From Butyrivibrio sp. INlla14 (GTDB taxonomy: Bacteria; Bacillota; Clostridia; Lachnospirales; Lachnospiraceae): a stretch of DNA of 64,000 nt. Below the pieces are notes generated by a model. The model made no database searches. It saw nothing but the letters and a program-made list of their open reading frames with translations, and was not told the origin of the DNA. Shown here in pieces: positions 1 through 8,392 of this stretch. The stretch is taken from assembly GCF_900102515.1 (NCBI RefSeq), contig NZ_FMVS01000006.1, forward strand, positions 1 through 64,000. The letters run 5' to 3'. Positions within the stretch are counted from its first letter, which is position 1, and each line of letters begins with the position of its first letter. The position numbers were made by a program, and so were the translations under genes.

Positions 1-33
1 TTAAGGCAAATGCAGAGAGGGAGGACTGATATC

Positions 34-252
34 ATGGCAAGAACAAGTTTAGACGATAGAATCAAGAAACAGGAAGAGGCAGTATTTAAGGCAAAAGACA
101 GATATGAAGCAGAGCTTAAAGAACTGGACAAGCTCATAACAAAGCGCAGGGAACTTGAGAGCAAGGAACTGGTGAAGGCTTTCGAGAAGAGTAAAAAGTC
201 ACTGAAAGAGATCATAGAATTCATGAATGGGGACGCTGATGAGGAGGATTAA
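34..252 (+). CDS. small charged coiled-coil protein (DUF4315-like)
   Basis: A 72-residue protein made almost entirely of charged residues in heptad-like order (LDDRIKKQEEAVFKAKDRYE), so a long helix or coiled coil is expected. The ATG at 34 is chosen because a GGGAGG ribosome binding site lies about ten bases upstream; an in-frame ATG at 10 lies upstream of that site and has none of its own. Size and layout (a KxELE-like helix followed by a short C-terminal helix ending in acidic residues) recall the small DUF4315-type proteins often found in conjugative elements, but this is by memory of the family shape only. The neighbouring genes in this window are not mobile-element genes, so it may be the edge of an element lying to the left. 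Function unknown. Confidence 0.6.
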   Translation: MARTSLDDRIKKQEEAVFKAKDRYEAELKELDKLITKRRELESKELVKAFEKSKKSLKEIIEFMNGDADEED

Positions 253-659
253 AAATCATCAACCCTGCATTAAGAGATTTTTTGAGGGGATTTACCGGAA
301 GTGACGACGAGAGTTAAAAAGATAGGAAGTTAACATTTACAAATTCTGTTAAAATCTTAAAAATCCTGGCTGTAGTTTTTCGTTTTTTTGCACAAATCTT
401 GTAAAAACTCTTTTGGAGTTTTCGTAATATTCACATGATATTTGTGATGTTTACAGGAAACTATTTTAGTTGTATGAAAATTGTGCACACAAATAGCAAA
501 TTGTGCAAATTATTAAGCAATTATTAAGAAGTTATTACAAATCATTACTGTTAGAATGATGGTGCTCGAGCAAGTAACTATCATAAACATGCTGGTATTG
601 GGGGATGTCTGGCATGTAGATTCACGAAATCCAACTTAATAAGAAATGGAGAAACAAGT
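253..659 (+). other. AT-rich upstream region of the xylanase gene
   Basis: About 400 bases without a convincing gene. It holds a short inverted repeat TTGTGCACACAA at 481-492 (TTGTG/CACAA arms), a related TTGTGCAAAT at 501-510 and a possible -10 hexamer TAGAAT at 552-557 with no good -35 at standard distance. The GTGCAC core recurs upstream of the sugar ABC operon near 60.3-60.5 kb. The 5' untranslated stretch 558-659 is long for this genome, and the gene start at 660 is preceded by GGAGAAAC rather than a strong GGAGG. No Rho-independent terminator for the preceding small gene was recognised. Confidence 0.4.
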
Positions 660-3600
660 ATGAAAAAGTTTAACGTGAAAGGGATCATTTCGAAACTACT
701 GATCATGCTTCTCCTTGTTAGCACAATGGGGGTGTGCTTCAAGAGTAATGTGAGGGCCGCAAGCTACAATCTCATGGAGACCTATGGCGCCAAATACGGG
801 TATTCCGGCAACTGTGTTCATACATTTATGCTCAGAAACCAGAGTACAGTTAACGCCATCAAGAAAGATTCAAACATTGTCACCTTGGGAAATGAGTTTA
901 AGCCAGATTATCTTTTAGGAAGCAGATCTGCTACTCTCATATCAGTAGACGAAGCAAAAAGACTTGGCTACTACATTCCCTCAAATTATAAGGAAAGCTA
1001 TGTTCCAAAGATCAACTTTTCCACTGTTGATGAAGCCATGAAACTCTGCTATCAGAATGGTCTTAAGATGAGAGGCCACACTTTGGTTTGGCATTCTCAG
1101 ACCCCTACATGGTTCTTTAGAAATGGTTTTTCAGGAAATGGCGGCTTTGTAAACCAGTCCACAATGGATGCCCGCCTGGAGTTCTATGTCAAGTCAGTTC
1201 TTAATCATGTTTATTCAAGCCAGTACGGCAGCGTTGTTGTATACTGGGATGTTGCAAATGAGATCATGCATGCCCAGAACTCAGGCTGGGAGGCTGTTTA
1301 CGGAAACAATAAGACTAACGCTTCTTATGTAAAAAAAGCTTTCAATTACGCCTATGAGTGTCTTGAATACTTCAAGCTTACGGATAAGGTAAAGCTCTTT
1401 TACAATGATTACAACACTTACATGGTAGTTAACGACGAGATCAAGCTTGTTAATTACATCAACCAGGGCAAAAAAGTCTGCGCCGGCATCGGAATGCAGT
1501 CTCACCTTAGCACAAGCTATCCTTCAGTTGATTATTATACACAGGCTCTCAATGCCTTTATCAGAGCAGGTTTCGAGGTTCAGATCACAGAGCTTGATAT
1601 CAAGAACAACGGCGACAACGATCTTAACAACTACTGCTATCAGCTCTTTAAGAACATCAATACAGCCAAAAAGAATGGCGGAAACATTTCCTGCATCACA
1701 TGGTGGGGCCCTTCAGATGCTGAAACCTGGTTATCAGGTCAGAAGCCTCTTATCTGGTCAAACATTGGCGTTAGTAAGCCAGCTTATGACTATGTGGTTA
1801 AGGCTTATACTGATGTCTTTGGCAATCCCGGTCAGGGCGGAAGCGGCTCTGGCAGCGGAAGTGGTAGTGGAAGTGGATCTTCAGAAACAGCACCTTCTGG
1901 AAACACCAATGCTACAGCGCATATCGATGATGGCTGGTATTACATCAAGAATCCTGCAACTCAGAAGTATCTTACAGTTGAGGGCAACAAGGCAGATGGC
2001 TGGAACAGCGTTGTAATAAGCTCCGGCACAGGTGTTGACGGCCAGAAGTGGTATGTAACAAATAGAAATGATGGTTACGTAACACTCACAAGTAAACTTG
2101 GAAATATCATGATGGATGTAGCTAACGGAGAGGACGTTGATGGCGCAAACATCGGAACATACCAGGGCTACGGCGGAAACGCTCAGCAGTTTATCTTAAA
2201 GGCAACAAGTACAAACGGTGTTTACACTATCGGAACAAAGAGTTCAAATGCTGCCAAGTATCTTGATATCTATGAGAAAAAGACAGCTGACGGAACAAAC
2301 GTAGTACAGTGGACCTACAATGGCGGCGCTAACCAGCAGTGGCAGTTTGAAAAGACAGACGCAGGCTCACAGGGCGGCTCTACCGGCGGCAACGAAGGCC
2401 AGGGCGGCAATGGCGGCTCTACTGGCGGCAATGAAGGTCAGGGTGGTTCAACTGGCGGTAACGAAGGCCAGGGCGGACAAGGTCAGACAGACCCACAGCC
2501 TACTCCAGTTGTTTCATCTGGTCTTTCACTTGAATATTCAATTAATAGCTGGGGTTCAGGCTATCAGGTAACCTATAAGATTTCCAACAACTCTGGAAAC
2601 ACAGTTGATGGCTGGACACTCAAGGTTAACAAGAATCAGGTAAATATTGATTCTTGCTGGAATGTAAATCTTGAATCAAGTGGTGATTATTATGTGATCA
2701 CTCCTGTAGACTGGAACAAGTCTATTGCAAACGGACAGAGTATTGAATTTGGTTCAATCGGTGTAGGCCAGGTAGGCAGCTCTTTTGACTACGTTCTTGA
2801 AAGCGCAGCTGGAAGCACCACAGGAAGTGGTTCTGCAGGAAATGAAGGCGGAAACAGTGGTTCTACTGGTGGAAACGAGAATCAGGGCGGCAACGAGTCT
2901 GCTGGTGGTAATGAAGGCCAGGAGCCAACTCCTAACCCACATTACGATCCAACTGCCAAGATTGAGAACTCAATCCCTTCCAAATATTCATCTGCAAGAT
3001 ACGGAGAAGGTTCAGGTACTATAGTGAACATTTCCTATACTGCACATGACACAGAGGCTAATGGCCGCACATATACCAAGAAGGCTAACGTATACCTTCC
3101 TGCCGGATACAGTCCAGACAAGAAGTACAATGTTCTTTACCTTCTCCACGGTATCGGCGGAAACGAGAACGAATGGGGTATGACAGGCAACAACTCAACA
3201 GTAAAGGCTATCATGGATAACTTGTCATACTATGGCGACATTGATTCATTTATCGTAGTTACACCAAATGGTAAGGCTTCAGCCAGCGGCTCAACAAATT
3301 CTTTTTACAACTTCGGTGCTGAGCTCAGATACGACCTCATTCCTTACATTGACTCTCACTACAGCACAAATGCTGACAGAGATCACAGAGCTATAGCTGG
3401 TCTTTCAATGGGCGGAATGCAGACTATCAACATTGGTATCGGAGAGTGCGTTGATCTGTTTGGCTACTTTGGAGCATTTTCAGCAGCTCCTACAAGTAAT
3501 GCAGCTTCCAAGACCGCATCACTTCTTAGTGGCAATTCATATCCTATCCACTATTTCTACAATGTATGTGGACTTCAGGATGGCATCGCATACTCAAGCC

Positions 3601-3746
3601 ACTCACAGGCAGCCAAGAACCTGCCTTCTGTATGCAATCAGTTCGTAAGCGGCCAGAACTACATGTGGCAGGAGCTAAACGGCGGCCATGATTTCAACAT
3701 CTGGTACCTCGGCTTCTACAACTTCGCGCAGATTGCTTTTAAATAA
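660..3746 (+). CDS. secreted GH10 endo-xylanase / CBM13-like / CBM2 / CE1 esterase fusion
   Basis: A 1028-residue secreted multidomain enzyme. Residues 1-33 are a signal peptide. Residues ~35-390 are a GH10 endo-1,4-beta-xylanase: the acid/base Glu is E201 in WDVANE and the nucleophile is E311 in QITELDI. A Gly-Ser linker (~392-410) leads to a ricin-type/CBM13-like domain (~420-567, with QQF and QQW motifs), then a Gly/Asn/Thr linker, a CBM2-like cellulose-binding domain (~621-715), another linker, and a CE1 feruloyl/acetyl-xylan esterase (~767-1028) with GLSMGG (S916) and GGHDF (H1010). One polypeptide can thus cut the xylan backbone, remove ester side groups and hold on to the wall. It ends at a strong terminator and is probably monocistronic. 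The linkers are repetitive and open in other frames, which is an artefact. Confidence 0.95.
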   Translation: MKKFNVKGIISKLLIMLLLVSTMGVCFKSNVRAASYNLMETYGAKYGYSGNCVHTFMLRNQSTVNAIKKDSNIVTLGNEFKPDYLLGSRSATLISVDEAKRLGYYIPSNYKESYVPKINFSTVDEAMKLCYQNGLKMRGHTLVWHSQTPTWFFRNGFSGNGGFVNQSTMDARLEFYVKSVLNHVYSSQYGSVVVYWDVANEIMHAQNSGWEAVYGNNKTNASYVKKAFNYAYECLEYFKLTDKVKLFYNDYNTYMVVNDEIKLVNYINQGKKVCAGIGMQSHLSTSYPSVDYYTQALNAFIRAGFEVQITELDIKNNGDNDLNNYCYQLFKNINTAKKNGGNISCITWWGPSDAETWLSGQKPLIWSNIGVSKPAYDYVVKAYTDVFGNPGQGGSGSGSGSGSGSGSSETAPSGNTNATAHIDDGWYYIKNPATQKYLTVEGNKADGWNSVVISSGTGVDGQKWYVTNRNDGYVTLTSKLGNIMMDVANGEDVDGANIGTYQGYGGNAQQFILKATSTNGVYTIGTKSSNAAKYLDIYEKKTADGTNVVQWTYNGGANQQWQFEKTDAGSQGGSTGGNEGQGGNGGSTGGNEGQGGSTGGNEGQGGQGQTDPQPTPVVSSGLSLEYSINSWGSGYQVTYKISNNSGNTVDGWTLKVNKNQVNIDSCWNVNLESSGDYYVITPVDWNKSIANGQSIEFGSIGVGQVGSSFDYVLESAAGSTTGSGSAGNEGGNSGSTGGNENQGGNESAGGNEGQEPTPNPHYDPTAKIENSIPSKYSSARYGEGSGTIVNISYTAHDTEANGRTYTKKANVYLPAGYSPDKKYNVLYLLHGIGGNENEWGMTGNNSTVKAIMDNLSYYGDIDSFIVVTPNGKASASGSTNSFYNFGAELRYDLIPYIDSHYSTNADRDHRAIAGLSMGGMQTINIGIGECVDLFGYFGAFSAAPTSNAASKTASLLSGNSYPIHYFYNVCGLQDGIAYSSHSQAAKNLPSVCNQFVSGQNYMWQELNGGHDFNIWYLGFYNFAQIAFK

Positions 3747-3751
3747 GAAAA

Positions 3752-3780
3752 AGCCGCAGGATAAAAATCCTGCGGCTCTT
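3752..3780. terminator. bidirectional Rho-independent terminator
   Basis: An 11-bp perfect stem (AGCCGCAGGAT, loop AAAA, ATCCTGCGGCT) just after the xylanase stop. Upstream A-runs and downstream CTTACTTTG let it serve the xylanase gene on the plus strand and the convergent cheY-like gene on the minus strand. Confidence 0.85.
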
Positions 3781-3793
3781 ACTTTGCCTTAAG

Positions 3794-4156
3794 TTATCCG
3801 ATGGCCTTTTTAACAGCCTCGAGAACACGGTCAGCCTGGAAAGGCTTAACAATGAAGTCCTTGGCTCCGGCCTGAATAGATTCAATTACCATTGCCTGCT
3901 GACCCATAGCAGAGCACATAATGCAAACTGCATTAGGATCTGCAGCCTTGATTCCCTTCAAGGCTCCGATACCATCAAGCTCAGGCATTGTGATATCCAG
4001 AGTTACAAGGTCGGGTTTCAACTCATTATATTTTTCGATTGCGACTTTACCGTTCTCAGCTTCGCCAGCAATCTCATATCCGTTCTTGGAGAGGATATCC
4101 TTAAGCATCATGCGCATGAAAGCGGCGTCATCAGTAATGAGTATTCTTTTTCCCAT
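3794..4156 (-). CDS. cheY: CheY-type stand-alone response regulator receiver
   Basis: A 120-residue single receiver domain. The acidic pocket is ITDD near the N terminus, the phospho-acceptor is D54 in VTLDITMPE, S82 occupies the conserved Ser/Thr position and K104 lies in IVKPF. No output domain follows, so it should work by protein contact, as CheY does at the flagellar switch, or in a chemotaxis-like pathway. A good GGAGG site precedes the start. It lies immediately downstream of the secretion/pilus-like operon on the same strand but is separated by 189 AT-rich bases, so it probably has its own promoter. The nearest other chemotaxis gene is cheR at 35.0 kb. A role in pilus rather than flagellar control is possible. 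Confidence 0.9.
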   Translation of the reverse strand: MGKRILITDDAAFMRMMLKDILSKNGYEIAGEAENGKVAIEKYNELKPDLVTLDITMPELDGIGALKGIKAADPNAVCIMCSAMGQQAMVIESIQAGAKDFIVKPFQADRVLEAVKKAIG

Positions 4157-4345
4157 ATTGAACCTCCAATAAGTATTTTTAGTTGCTAAGAAAATTGATG
4201 AAATTTCTTTCTTTCTTTTTTTTATTTTTTAGTTGTTCAGTACATAATCTATTGTAACACGGATTTATAAATATAAGCGTTAAATCGTTATGCTAAAAAT
4301 TAAAATTTGATAAAGTCTTGGGAAAATTTATGCTAATATAATGAC

Positions 4346-4750
4346 TTATTTATATACTGGAAGCGTGTAATCGTACTCTGTGTCGCGGTGATCCACAATT
4401 TGCCACTGGGTAATTGTATATTTATTCGTTGAATTGGTGGAGTTGTTTCTAATATTTGACATTAACGTAATATCAAGTGACTGATTATCGGTAATTGGTA
4501 TACTTTTCTTAATTATATCATCTTGAGAAAAGTTTTCATAGCCTGAATTTACGGCGGCTACAAAGGCATTTCCCTCATGGCAGGCTCTGTAATATGCTAG
4601 CTGTCTCTGGGCTAGATTGTTGCTAAGATTATAGTCAGCTTTTGAATTTACTAGTGTAAGGGTGGCAAAAGAGATAAGGCTCAGCACCGCAAAGATCAGC
4701 AGTATCGAAGCGCTTCCTGCGTTTATTCCCTTGGATCTTCTTGCTTTCAT
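4346..4750 (-). CDS. small membrane-anchored pilin-operon protein
   Basis: A 134-residue protein with a basic N terminus (MKARRSKG), one hydrophobic segment at about residues 14-34 and a polar extracellular remainder rich in Asn, Ser and Tyr. This architecture is that of PilX/GspK-like minor pilin accessory proteins, but no prepilin cleavage motif with a Glu at +5 is evident. It is the last gene of the minus-strand operon that holds the GspF/PilC-like protein and pilin-like proteins, 35 bases after the preceding gene. A GGAAGG site precedes the start. Family not recognised; the function is inferred from position and topology. Confidence 0.6.
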   Translation of the reverse strand: MKARRSKGINAGSASILLIFAVLSLISFATLTLVNSKADYNLSNNLAQRQLAYYRACHEGNAFVAAVNSGYENFSQDDIIKKSIPITDNQSLDITLMSNIRNNSTNSTNKYTITQWQIVDHRDTEYDYTLPVYK

Positions 4751-4785
4751 TTTTCGTTACCTTCCTATTTGCACCATTTCTAAAA

Positions 4786-5325
4786 TTAGTCTTCCCCGAC
4801 ATACACATCTACGGTGTTCTCAAACAGCACATCACTACTATCTTCCGGAATAACCATGTAACTTTCACTCCGTCCTCTGATGTCTAAAATTGCAATCTTT
4901 CCAGTTATTGCATAGCCCTTAAGGGAAGCCTCCTTATCTTTTACGTCAGCATACACGTTATCCGCCAGGTCTTTTCTGATAATGAGCATAGCCTCGTAGG
5001 AGGCTCCAGACAAAGAACTGTCTATCGGATACCAGTCCTGGTCGAAAAAAAGGATGATCGTGCCATCACTTTCAGTATCTTCCTCCGCAAGATAGGCTGT
5101 AGGGTACAGATTTTTTATCATTAGAAGGTGTCCGTTGCTACCATAGAAGCTTTCGGACAGATTCTGGGACCACAAAATAGCATTATTTAGATTCTTGTCC
5201 TGATCTGACATAATGTGGGCAGCAGCAAACAGCCGCAGGCATACAGCACTTGCCAGGGAAAAGAACAAAATAGCGATTATGATTTCCATTAGGAAAAGAC
5301 TTGTTTTTGAATGGGATGAATTCAT
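4786..5325 (-). CDS. type IV prepilin-like / pseudopilin protein
   Basis: A 179-residue protein with a short leader and the segment SLFLMEIIIAILFFSLASAV. Cleavage before LFLME would place a Glu at mature position 5, as in type IV pilins and GspI/J pseudopilins. The remaining ~140 residues are soluble, with no cysteine pair. The leader lacks the usual Gly before the cleavage site (Ser here), so processing by a PilD-type peptidase is uncertain; no such peptidase is seen in the window. It lies between the DUF4860-like gene and the last small gene of the operon with short gaps, which supports a minor pseudopilin role in the same assembly machine. Confidence 0.65.
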   Translation of the reverse strand: MNSSHSKTSLFLMEIIIAILFFSLASAVCLRLFAAAHIMSDQDKNLNNAILWSQNLSESFYGSNGHLLMIKNLYPTAYLAEEDTESDGTIILFFDQDWYPIDSSLSGASYEAMLIIRKDLADNVYADVKDKEASLKGYAITGKIAILDIRGRSESYMVIPEDSSDVLFENTVDVYVGED

Positions 5326-5342
5326 AGGCCAATTATCTCTTT

Positions 5343-5828
5343 TTACTTGCTGTGGATTGAAATGTATACGGTTTCTTCCTGCCCGTCTTCTTCAGTTATG
5401 GTAGCCCGGAGTAGATCGTCACTAGCTTTTTCAATCATAAAGGAATTGATCTTTAAAATTTTCTGCCCGGTCTGAGGGTAAAAACTTTCAAGGTCGTCTC
5501 TTGCAAACAATTCCATCAGATACCCCTCATGGCTGTAAATGTAGGTATTGTAGAGGTCTCCGTTTACCTCCTGCTGGAACACAAGCACATTTTGCCCAAA
5601 GAGCTCCCGGACGAAGATAGAGCCTGACACATCCGACTGTCTGACCTTCTCTGTGACATAAGCGATAGAGACCCGCTGGGCGTAGTTGTCGTTGGTCTGA
5701 GCCACATTCTTTTTATATATGCTTGCACCTATGGCGATAATTGTAAGGGCAGACAAAAGAAAAAGCAGCATCAGGCAGATGACAAAAACCGTATCAATTA
5801 CATGTTTTTTGCTTGTTCTTGGATTCAT
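5343..5828 (-). CDS. DUF4860-like membrane-anchored protein
   Basis: A 161-residue protein with an N-terminal transmembrane segment (about residues 11-34) and an extracytoplasmic beta-rich domain. The pattern (a VTEKVRQSD-like segment after the membrane anchor, then a fold with VYISIHSK at the end) matches my memory of DUF4860 proteins found beside type II secretion F genes in Lachnospiraceae. A GAGGAA ribosome binding site lies in front of the start. Gaps to its neighbours are 17 and 24 bases, so it is co-transcribed. It may be a pseudopilin-like or assembly-platform accessory protein; biochemical function unknown. Confidence 0.65.
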   Translation of the reverse strand: MNPRTSKKHVIDTVFVICLMLLFLLSALTIIAIGASIYKKNVAQTNDNYAQRVSIAYVTEKVRQSDVSGSIFVRELFGQNVLVFQQEVNGDLYNTYIYSHEGYLMELFARDDLESFYPQTGQKILKINSFMIEKASDDLLRATITEEDGQEETVYISIHSK

Positions 5829-5852
5829 CTTTTTCCTCAGATCAGTTTAAAG

Positions 5853-6197
5853 CTACTTCTTTATGCGGATTATGGTTACATCGGGATACAGATTGGATGC
5901 AACCGGGATATAGTCAACAAAAAATGTTTCTTTGTCGTAGGTCAGGCCATAGTGGTCTTCAAGATACTTAAGGTCAGGTGGATAACTGCCTTCAATGGCA
6001 TAGCACTGGACAATGTCGCGGGAGAGGGCATTTTCTAAGGATTCTTGTTGCTTACTGATGGAACTTTTGCCGGTAGCATCAACAGCCAGGAAAAAGAGAA
6101 GGGCGATTCCCACAAAAATAGCTATGGAAATAAGCCTATAGGCTCCGTCAGAAATCCTGAATATTCTGTTTTCCTTTGATTCGAATCTATTAGCCAT
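5853..6197 (-). CDS. small membrane protein of the secretion/pilus operon
   Basis: A 114-residue protein with a charged cytoplasmic N terminus, one transmembrane segment (about residues 22-42) and a small extracytoplasmic domain. The stretch AIEGSYPPDLKYLEDHYGL recalls the segment after the N-terminal helix in many pseudopilins (GxYPxxLxxL), which suggests a divergent pilin fold whose leader is not of the standard type. It has an AGGAGA ribosome binding site. It sits 91 bases downstream of the GspF/PilC-like gene and 24 bases upstream of the DUF4860-like gene, all on the minus strand. No firm family assignment. Confidence 0.6.
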   Translation of the reverse strand: MANRFESKENRIFRISDGAYRLISIAIFVGIALLFFLAVDATGKSSISKQQESLENALSRDIVQCYAIEGSYPPDLKYLEDHYGLTYDKETFFVDYIPVASNLYPDVTIIRIKK

Positions 6198-6288
6198 ACA
6201 TTTCTCCTGGATTTATGCCTCTTCCAAGGTTTGTGCGGTACTAGGTTTTTGCAAGTGGCTGTCTGGTGCATATATCGGCAGCATTCTC

Positions 6289-7344
6289 TCACCCGATAGT
6301 CGTCATGATGCCCATAAGGGGCAGTATTACTGACAAAAGAATGATTCCGACGATGACGGACAGGATTATTACTAGGGTTGGCTCAACTATTGAGATAAAA
6401 GAGTAGATTTTTCGCTCTGTTTCTTTTTCATAGCGGTCAGCAATCTGCTGCATAGCGCTGTCCATGGAACCTGCCTTGAAACCAACGGAAACCATCTGGG
6501 AATAAAAAGAAGTGAAAATGTTGGATTTTTCAAGGGCTTCAGGAAAGCTATCTCCCTCAAGCAGGAGATTTCGGCAGTTTTCGACCTTTTTTTTCATCTC
6601 ATCAGTTTCAACAAGCTTGCTAACAAGAGAGAGCCCCTCGAAAGTGTCCATGCCGCTTGAAAGAGTAAGGACCATGCCGCTTGCAAATCTGGCACTCTCA
6701 AGTTCCTGCATGAGTTTCTTGGTGGTTACGAATTTGCTGAGGATTTTTTTGAATAGCTTTTTACCCTTGTCAGTGCTTGAGAAGAAGATGAACAAGAAGG
6801 CTATGATCACCAAAATGGCCACCATTACTATGGAATACTTGTTCAGTATGTTTCCAAGATCAAGAAGAGACTGGGAAAATCCGCTCATATTGGTGCCTAG
6901 CTGTGCAAAAACCTGCTGGAAGATAGGAAGAACTTTGATGATGAGGACTATGACAACAACAAGCATCATAAATACCATGATGAGAGGGTAGCTGACTGCG
7001 CTTTTTATGCTGGTTGATATGGATTCCTCGCGCTCGTAGTAGTCAGCCAGGGAATTCATGACTGTATCCAGAGTTCCGGATTCCTCACCGATTGTCACCA
7101 TATGGACCATGTAGTCAGGAAAAGAACCATTCATCTCAAGGGCAACGTGGAATTTTTCACCGCTCATTAGCACATGGTTTATCTGTTCCAGGAGTTTCTT
7201 GGCAGAAGCGTCGTGGGAATCCTGGATCAGAATCTCAATTCCTTCTGCAGGAGAGATGCCAGCTTTTATCAAAAGAGCCATCTGCCTGCAAAAGCTTGCT
7301 ATTTCATAGTTTGAAAGCTTTAACTGTGTTTTTTTCTGTATCAT
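6289..7344 (-). CDS. type II secretion system F / PilC-like inner-membrane platform protein
   Basis: About 351 residues with two T2SF domains, each a four-helix cytoplasmic bundle, separated by a pair of transmembrane helices and followed by a C-terminal hydrophobic helix. This is the arrangement of GspF, PilC and ComGB, which link the assembly ATPase to the growing pseudopilus. The start at 7344 (MIQKKTQLKL) is preferred over one 17 codons upstream because it follows GGAGGCAAG and avoids overlap with the preceding gene. The two FxxxMxxMLxxGI-like signatures are visible (CRQMALLIKAGIS and ASGMVLTLSSGMD). No GspE/PilB ATPase is encoded in the operon; the PilT-like ATPase at 56.3 kb is the only one in this window. 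Confidence 0.92.
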   Translation of the reverse strand: MIQKKTQLKLSNYEIASFCRQMALLIKAGISPAEGIEILIQDSHDASAKKLLEQINHVLMSGEKFHVALEMNGSFPDYMVHMVTIGEESGTLDTVMNSLADYYEREESISTSIKSAVSYPLIMVFMMLVVVIVLIIKVLPIFQQVFAQLGTNMSGFSQSLLDLGNILNKYSIVMVAILVIIAFLFIFFSSTDKGKKLFKKILSKFVTTKKLMQELESARFASGMVLTLSSGMDTFEGLSLVSKLVETDEMKKKVENCRNLLLEGDSFPEALEKSNIFTSFYSQMVSVGFKAGSMDSAMQQIADRYEKETERKIYSFISIVEPTLVIILSVIVGIILLSVILPLMGIMTTIG

Positions 7345-7354
7345 CTTGCCTCCA

Positions 7355-8392
7355 TCAGTAAATGTATTTAACTGAGTAGTTCTTGCCATCGCCAATAAAG
7401 TCTTTTAAAGCTTTTTCTTCCGTATTTGATGCAAAGGTCGGATCCATTAAAGACCACTCTTTTCCGTCAAACTGTATCATACCGTTGACCCAGCCAATGT
7501 CCTTTATATAAGTGCTGATCCAGGCGTGATAAGCTGTTCCAGCATAGCCAATTTCCATTCTGGTAGGAATCCTCTGGCTTCTTAACATGCTGCACATAAG
7601 AGCGGAGTAGTCGAGGCATATACCTTTTTTGGTGGTCATAACCTCGTTGATGTCAGGAAGATAGCCGCTTTGCACTGTTTCAGCTTCATCGTAGTCATAT
7701 TTGATATTTTCTATCATGAAGTTGTAGACTTCTGATACTACTTCCAGGTCATTATTACAAGTAAAAGCCAGTTCCTCAGCTTTTTTTACAGCAAGGCTGT
7801 CGGCGCTGAAAGTGCAGTACTGGTTTGGATACAGAAAAGGCCCGAATTCATTAGCGAGCGTAACATCAACCATCTGGGAAAAGACGGTTGTGTACTGGGT
7901 TCCTTGCAGGTTTTCAAAGACATTTACCAGATACTGACCATTGCCACTCTGGAGAGGAAAGACCTCATCAGTGGGGGCTCCTACTGTAAGGTTGTAGGTG
8001 TAGGTAATCTCGTTTGGACCTGTTATCTGGAGCTTTACCTTGCCAGAATCCCCGGTATACCTTACTACGATGTAGCCCTCGGAAATGTTGGAAGCATCAA
8101 GATGGGCGTATTCATTCTCGTAGACAGTAGTTCCCGGCGCTTCTGGGACAAGACACACGGAAGTGTTATCTCTTTCCCCTTTTACAGGCGGAGCAGTGCT
8201 TTCTGTGACTGCAGCCTCCGCAGGACTAGAAGCAGGCTTGTTTCCTATATTAGAACTTGCTGTTCTTGTGGCGCCTTCATCTGCGCTTTCACAGGAAACT
8301 AAAGCCATGGAGGCAAGCCCCACGGCTAGAAAGATAGCTATTTTGTTTTTATTAAACAATCTGTCTGCTTTTAATTTTTTTATCATATTCAT
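7355..8392 (-). CDS. transglutaminase-like lipoprotein
   Basis: A 345-residue predicted lipoprotein. The signal peptide ends in the lipobox MALVSC, so C34 would be lipid-modified. A low-complexity segment and a beta-rich region (~75-190) follow. The C-terminal half is a transglutaminase-like papain-fold domain with the expected triad: Cys in KGICLDYSALM, His in YHAWIS and Asp in LMDPTFAS. Such domains act as peptidases or cross-linkers at the cell surface. Its start ATG overlaps the stop of the preceding GGDEF-like gene (ATGA), so translation is probably coupled. Its place in the pilus-like operon suggests processing or cross-linking of surface or wall components; the substrate is unknown. 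Confidence 0.85.
   Translation of the reverse strand: MNMIKKLKADRLFNKNKIAIFLAVGLASMALVSCESADEGATRTASSNIGNKPASSPAEAAVTESTAPPVKGERDNTSVCLVPEAPGTTVYENEYAHLDASNISEGYIVVRYTGDSGKVKLQITGPNEITYTYNLTVGAPTDEVFPLQSGNGQYLVNVFENLQGTQYTTVFSQMVDVTLANEFGPFLYPNQYCTFSADSLAVKKAEELAFTCNNDLEVVSEVYNFMIENIKYDYDEAETVQSGYLPDINEVMTTKKGICLDYSALMCSMLRSQRIPTRMEIGYAGTAYHAWISTYIKDIGWVNGMIQFDGKEWSLMDPTFASNTEEKALKDFIGDGKNYSVKYIY

Noticed and set aside
1447-3024. Additional plus-strand frames inside the xylanase gene
   Set aside because: They read the Gly/Asn/Ser linkers and biased codons out of frame; no independent start signals.
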